Assembly (NCBI GenBank): GCA_946479075.1
Contig: CAMLDT010000006.1
Location: 1 to 37,731, forward strand
DNA length: 37,731 nt
Source of the DNA: an uncultured Polaromonas sp.
Lineage (GTDB): Bacteria; Pseudomonadota; Gammaproteobacteria; Burkholderiales; Burkholderiaceae
Direction of reading: 5' to 3'
Shown here: positions 35,400-37,731 of the stretch, in pieces
Position numbering within the stretch: position 1 is the stretch's first letter
Layout: each line of letters begins with the position of its first letter
Notes under the pieces: generated by a model
Told to the model about the DNA's origin: nothing
The model's input: the letters and a program-made list of their open reading frames with translations, nothing else
The model's database searches: none
Program-made: the position numbers and the translations under genes

Positions 35400-35918
35400 A
35401 TGATGATCAAAAAGACAACCCAGACCCTGTTGCTCGCCGGCCTGATGGCCAGCGGCGGTTTTGCTTTTGCACAGACCGTGAGCAACCCGACACCAGCCCA
35501 AGGCGGTCCCACTGTCCAGCGCCCTGCGGACGCCGGCACCATGCCTGCGACACGTGCAGAGGTCAAGGCCCAGGTGGACACGAAATTGGGTGCCAAGGTC
35601 GGTGCCCCTGCGCAGGGCGGCAACACCACCACCGGCGCGGCCATGCCTTCAGGTTCGGGCGGCGTTTCTGCCAACACCCGCGCTGATGTGAAGGCTCAGG
35701 TCAACAACACCAGCAAGGCCGGCGCTTCCGCGCAGGGCGACGGCACGGTGTCCGGCTCGAACATGCCGGCAGCAACTTCGTCCACGTCTGCCGAACGCAA
35801 AGCAGCGCGTGCAGAGCGCAAGGCCGCCCGCAAGGCCAAGCGTGATGCCGCCAACACCACGACTGGCAAAGGCATGGACACCGGTCCTTCCAGCCCTGCC
35901 AAGACGGCCCCCCAGTGA
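35400..35918 (+). CDS. Exported low-complexity protein with an internal repeat
   Basis: This 172-aa protein has a signal peptide (MMIKKTTQTLLLAGLMASGG, cleavage near FAFA before QTVS). The mature part holds two related units of about 38 residues: TRAEVKAQVDTKLGAKVGAP followed by AQGGNTTTGAAMPSGSGG, and TRADVKAQVNNTSKAGASAQ followed by GDGTVSGSNMPAATSST. The end is basic (AERKAARAERKAARKAKRDA). AAAGGAAAC precedes the ATG. It resembles its neighbour at 34701 in size, export and composition. DUF4148-like exported proteins show similar (R)(A)xVKAxL units, but I am not sure of that assignment. Confidence 0.75.
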   Translation: MMIKKTTQTLLLAGLMASGGFAFAQTVSNPTPAQGGPTVQRPADAGTMPATRAEVKAQVDTKLGAKVGAPAQGGNTTTGAAMPSGSGGVSANTRADVKAQVNNTSKAGASAQGDGTVSGSNMPAATSSTSAERKAARAERKAARKAKRDAANTTTGKGMDTGPSSPAKTAPQ

Positions 35919-35954
35919 TGACCGTCCTCAAGCCTTTCGGGGCTTGAGTCTGGC

Positions 35955-35984
35955 GCCCGCTTCTTTGGAAGCGGGCTTTTTTTT
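35955..35984 (+). terminator. Rho-independent terminator
   Basis: GCCCGCTTC-TTTG-GAAGCGGGC forms a strong stem followed by eight T residues, 36 bp after the exported-protein stop. A second small hairpin (CAAGCC..GGCTTG) precedes it. Confidence 0.9.
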
Positions 35985-36054
35985 GCCTGTGGGCGCAGGC
36001 CATGCCTTAAGCTGCGCCCTGACTTCGTTTCTACCGATCTACAAGGGACCTGCC

Positions 36055-36423
36055 ATGCCGCGTGCCATTCTTGACGAATCCCGCATTCATGCGGCCATCC
36101 AGGGCAAGATCGCCCGCCACCACCAGGCGGTGGTGCAGGAGGTGCAAAGCGCCCTGGCCGCGCACACGGTGGTGGTCGTGGGCATGGGCATCAACCCTTT
36201 TCCGAAAAAAGCCAGGCGCTTGCTGGATGCGGCGGGCGTGCCCTATCACTACCTGGAATACGGCAACTACCTGAACACCTGGCGTGAGCGCAATGCCCTC
36301 AAGATGTGGACCGGCTGGCCCACCTTTCCCATGGTGTTTGTGCGCGGCATGCTGATTGGCGGGGCTTCCGAACTGGAGGCCCTGTTGGCCAGCGGCGAAC
36401 TCAAGGCCCTGGTGGGTTCCTGA
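36055..36423 (+). CDS. Glutaredoxin-fold protein without cysteines
   Basis: The 122-aa sequence follows a monothiol/dithiol glutaredoxin pattern from residue 26: HTVVVVGMGINPFPKKARRL, then AAGVPYHYLEYG, the cis-proline motif TFPMVFVRG (90-98) and the GG-containing end IGGASELEALLASGEL. Where glutaredoxins have CPYC, this protein reads NPFP (47-50), and it contains no cysteine at all. It therefore cannot be a thiol oxidoreductase or bind an iron-sulfur cluster by cysteine. It may be a binding or scaffold protein. The ATG at 36055 follows ACAAGGGACCTGCC. Confidence 0.87.
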   Translation: MPRAILDESRIHAAIQGKIARHHQAVVQEVQSALAAHTVVVVGMGINPFPKKARRLLDAAGVPYHYLEYGNYLNTWRERNALKMWTGWPTFPMVFVRGMLIGGASELEALLASGELKALVGS

Positions 36424-36457
36424 GCGGCGAGCGGGACGTTTCCATAAAAGCTTCCCT

Positions 36458-36497
36458 AAAAAAAGCCCGCGCCCGTCAGTGATGACAGGGCGCGGGC
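36458..36497 (-). terminator. Rho-independent terminator of the Spy-like gene
   Basis: On the minus strand GCCCGCGCCC and GGGCGCGGGC form a 10-bp stem followed by seven T residues, 36 bp beyond the Spy-like stop codon. Confidence 0.88.
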
Positions 36498-36532
36498 CGG
36501 GGCACCTTGCGGTGCCCGCCCTGCGTCAGCGT

Positions 36533-37090
36533 TCAACCCTTGTGAGGGCCGTGGTGGGGGCCATGGTCCTTGCCGCCGCGGCCCATGCGCTGGCTGTCAA
36601 AGACCTTTTGCTGATCGGCGTTCAATGCGGCATACAGCGCCTTGGTCGCGTCACCGCGTTTGGTCATGGCCGCGTTCATCTCGGTCATGCGCTGATTGCG
36701 CAATGCGTTCATCTTGTCGATGCGTTGCGGCGTGGTCAGCTTCTCGAACTCGGCGCGCATGGCGGCGCGGTCCGGGCGCTGCGCCGTGTTGCGCGCTGGC
36801 GGCTGCATCGCGGCGGTGTAGGCCGACCAGGCGCCTTCCTGGGCCGGTGTGATGGCCAGCTTGGCCTTGAGGTCGGCCTGGTGCTTGGCAATGCGTGCCT
36901 GCATTTTGGCCGGGTCGAAGCGGTGATGGCCGTGGTGACCGGCATGCGGGCCGGGTTTGGCAGGCGCGCCAGCGGCAGCAGGCGCGGCAGGCGCTGCGGT
37001 TTGCGCCACGGCCGCCATGCTGGCCGCGGCCATGATGCCGGCCAGAACCAGTGCGTTGACGGATTTGAGGGGTTTGAAAACGGAAGTCAT
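36533..37090 (-). CDS. Spy/CpxP-like periplasmic LTXXQ-motif protein
   Basis: This 185-aa protein has a signal peptide (LKSVNALVLAGIMAAASMAA, cleavage after AVA before QTAAPA) and a His/Gly-rich segment (HAGHHGHHRF). A helical domain follows with two LTxxQ-like motifs (ITPAQEGAWSAY and LNADQQKVFDSQ). The C-terminus is again His-rich (GGKDHGPHHGPHKG), suggesting metal binding. Spy/CpxP proteins act as periplasmic chaperones or envelope-stress modulators. AAAGGAACACTCTC precedes the ATG at 37090. The upstream frame to 37180 is not needed. Confidence 0.85.
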   Translation of the reverse strand: MTSVFKPLKSVNALVLAGIMAAASMAAVAQTAAPAAPAAAGAPAKPGPHAGHHGHHRFDPAKMQARIAKHQADLKAKLAITPAQEGAWSAYTAAMQPPARNTAQRPDRAAMRAEFEKLTTPQRIDKMNALRNQRMTEMNAAMTKRGDATKALYAALNADQQKVFDSQRMGRGGKDHGPHHGPHKG

Positions 37091-37253
37091 GAGAGTGTTC
37101 CTTTCAGTTGAAAAACTCGCCTGGTGCCGGAATGGCGTCAGGTTGAAGGCAAGTTTGATCAGACCGTGTAAGGACGCCATGACGCGGGCGTGAGGATTTC
37201 GTAAAGTTTTTTGTCAATTCGGCGCAGGGACACTGGCCGTGCCGGCTCTTTGG

Positions 37254-37320
37254 TTTTGATGCCAAATATGCCTCCAGCCCTTGATGGGCGGGCGCAAGCA
37301 GCTATCAAAACGGTAGCGTC
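37254..37320 (+). repeat. Intergenic two-hairpin repeat, copy 7
   Basis: The core is CCAGCCCTTGATGGGCGGGC followed by GCAAGCAGCTATCAAAACGG and TAGCG. Both hairpins are intact. It abuts the stop codon of the racemase-family gene. Confidence 0.8.
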
Positions 37321-37731
37321 AGGGGCCTGCAACATCCTGACCCAGGGCGCGCATTTCCGCCGACACGCGGTCCCAGGGAAGGTCGAAGCCGGCGCGGGCG
37401 CGCTGCGCGGGCGCGGCGTTGCTGCGCAGGGCCCAGTGCGCGCCGGCCGTCACGCTGTCGATGAGCGGCACACTCACCGCCGGCTGGATGGCGGCAGCCA
37501 TGCCGGCCAGGCCGGCACCGCCAAGGATCACGACCTGCGCGCCGAGCTGGCGCACCGCATCGCGGCAAGCCTGGGCCAGCAGCGTGCGTGCGGCGGCCGG
37601 GTCCGCTGCCAGTTCGGCGCCGGTGGGCGCCACGGTGTGGATGCCGGCCAGCGACGGCCCATGTCCCAGCGCCTGGGCCAGCCGCGCCAGCATCGGGCCC
37701 CAGCGTTCGCCGCCGGTGACGATGGCAAAGC
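37319..37731 (-). CDS. Aspartate/glutamate racemase family protein, partial (5' end off the window)
   Basis: Only the C-terminal 137 or so residues are present; the frame is open to the window edge and reads FAIVTGGERWGPMLARLAQA. It continues with VVILGGAGLAGMAAAIQPAV, VPLIDSVTAGAHWALRSNAA and a short tail. This matches the second half of the Asp/Glu/hydantoin racemase family. The position that carries the second catalytic cysteine in typical racemases (LGCxGL) reads LGGAGL here, so racemase activity is doubtful. Some family members are annotated this way with unknown substrate. The first catalytic cysteine lies outside the window. Confidence 0.83.
   Translation of the reverse strand, partial: FAIVTGGERWGPMLARLAQALGHGPSLAGIHTVAPTGAELAADPAAARTLLAQACRDAVRQLGAQVVILGGAGLAGMAAAIQPAVSVPLIDSVTAGAHWALRSNAAPAQRARAGFDLPWDRVSAEMRALGQDVAGP

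Noticed and set aside
35809..36054. Upstream extension of the glutaredoxin-like gene
   Set aside because: The extension crosses the strong terminator at 35955-35984 and overlaps the previous gene.

Overview
The window is a GC-rich betaproteobacterial chromosome segment that spans the replication origin. The run mnmE-yidC-yidD-rnpA-rpmH / dnaA-dnaN-gyrB, the protein sequences (for example the GyrB N-terminal extension), the kdsD/CPA2 antiporter/apt neighbourhood and a short intergenic repeat family all suggest Burkholderiales, most likely Comamonadaceae (Polaromonas/Rhodoferax-like). The genus is an inference from memory of these families, not a search result.

Layout. 1-4770: a partial kdsD (arabinose-5-phosphate isomerase), a divergent CPA2/Kef-type antiporter, apt, a lineage-type hypothetical gene and a stand-alone cyclic-nucleotide-binding-domain protein. 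4943-9100: the minus-strand block rpmH-rnpA-yidD-yidC-mnmE, expressed from a recognisable sigma70 promoter at 9217-9244. 9101-15000: the dnaA promoter with DnaA boxes, dnaA, an origin-like region between dnaA and dnaN (a perfect DnaA box, a second box, a GC-rich spacer, a TAG-trio run and an AT-rich stretch), then dnaN and gyrB. 15041-15649: a DEDDh exonuclease.

15650-20400: an island whose base composition is visibly lower in GC than its flanks. It holds a DUF3883-type PD-(D/E)xK protein on the plus strand. Convergent to it is a tightly coupled minus-strand operon of an unknown 146-aa protein, a Z1-domain superfamily 2 helicase and a C5-cytosine DNA methyltransferase. I read it as a reduced or unusual restriction-modification/defence locus inserted beside gyrB. 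It is the best candidate here for a poorly described system.

20412-28019: a receiver-only response regulator, an NnrU-like membrane protein, small and secreted proteins, an alpha/beta hydrolase, an approximately 700-bp imperfect palindrome, the minCDE locus (with a long hairpin between minC and minD), a PPC/DUF296 protein and two proline-rich exported proteins. 28103-31119: a DNA-repair operon (radical SAM SplB-like protein, then a DUF4130-UdgX fusion) behind two perfect LexA boxes, so probably part of the SOS regulon. 31256-34398: an operon of an EEP-family hydrolase, cardiolipin synthase ClsB and a UPF0104 membrane protein. 34701-37731: two exported low-complexity proteins, a cysteine-free glutaredoxin-fold protein, a Spy/CpxP-like periplasmic protein and a partial Asp/Glu-racemase family gene.

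Seven copies of a roughly 60-bp intergenic repeat with two small hairpins are scattered through the non-coding gaps. I see no rRNA, tRNA, CRISPR array or transposase gene.
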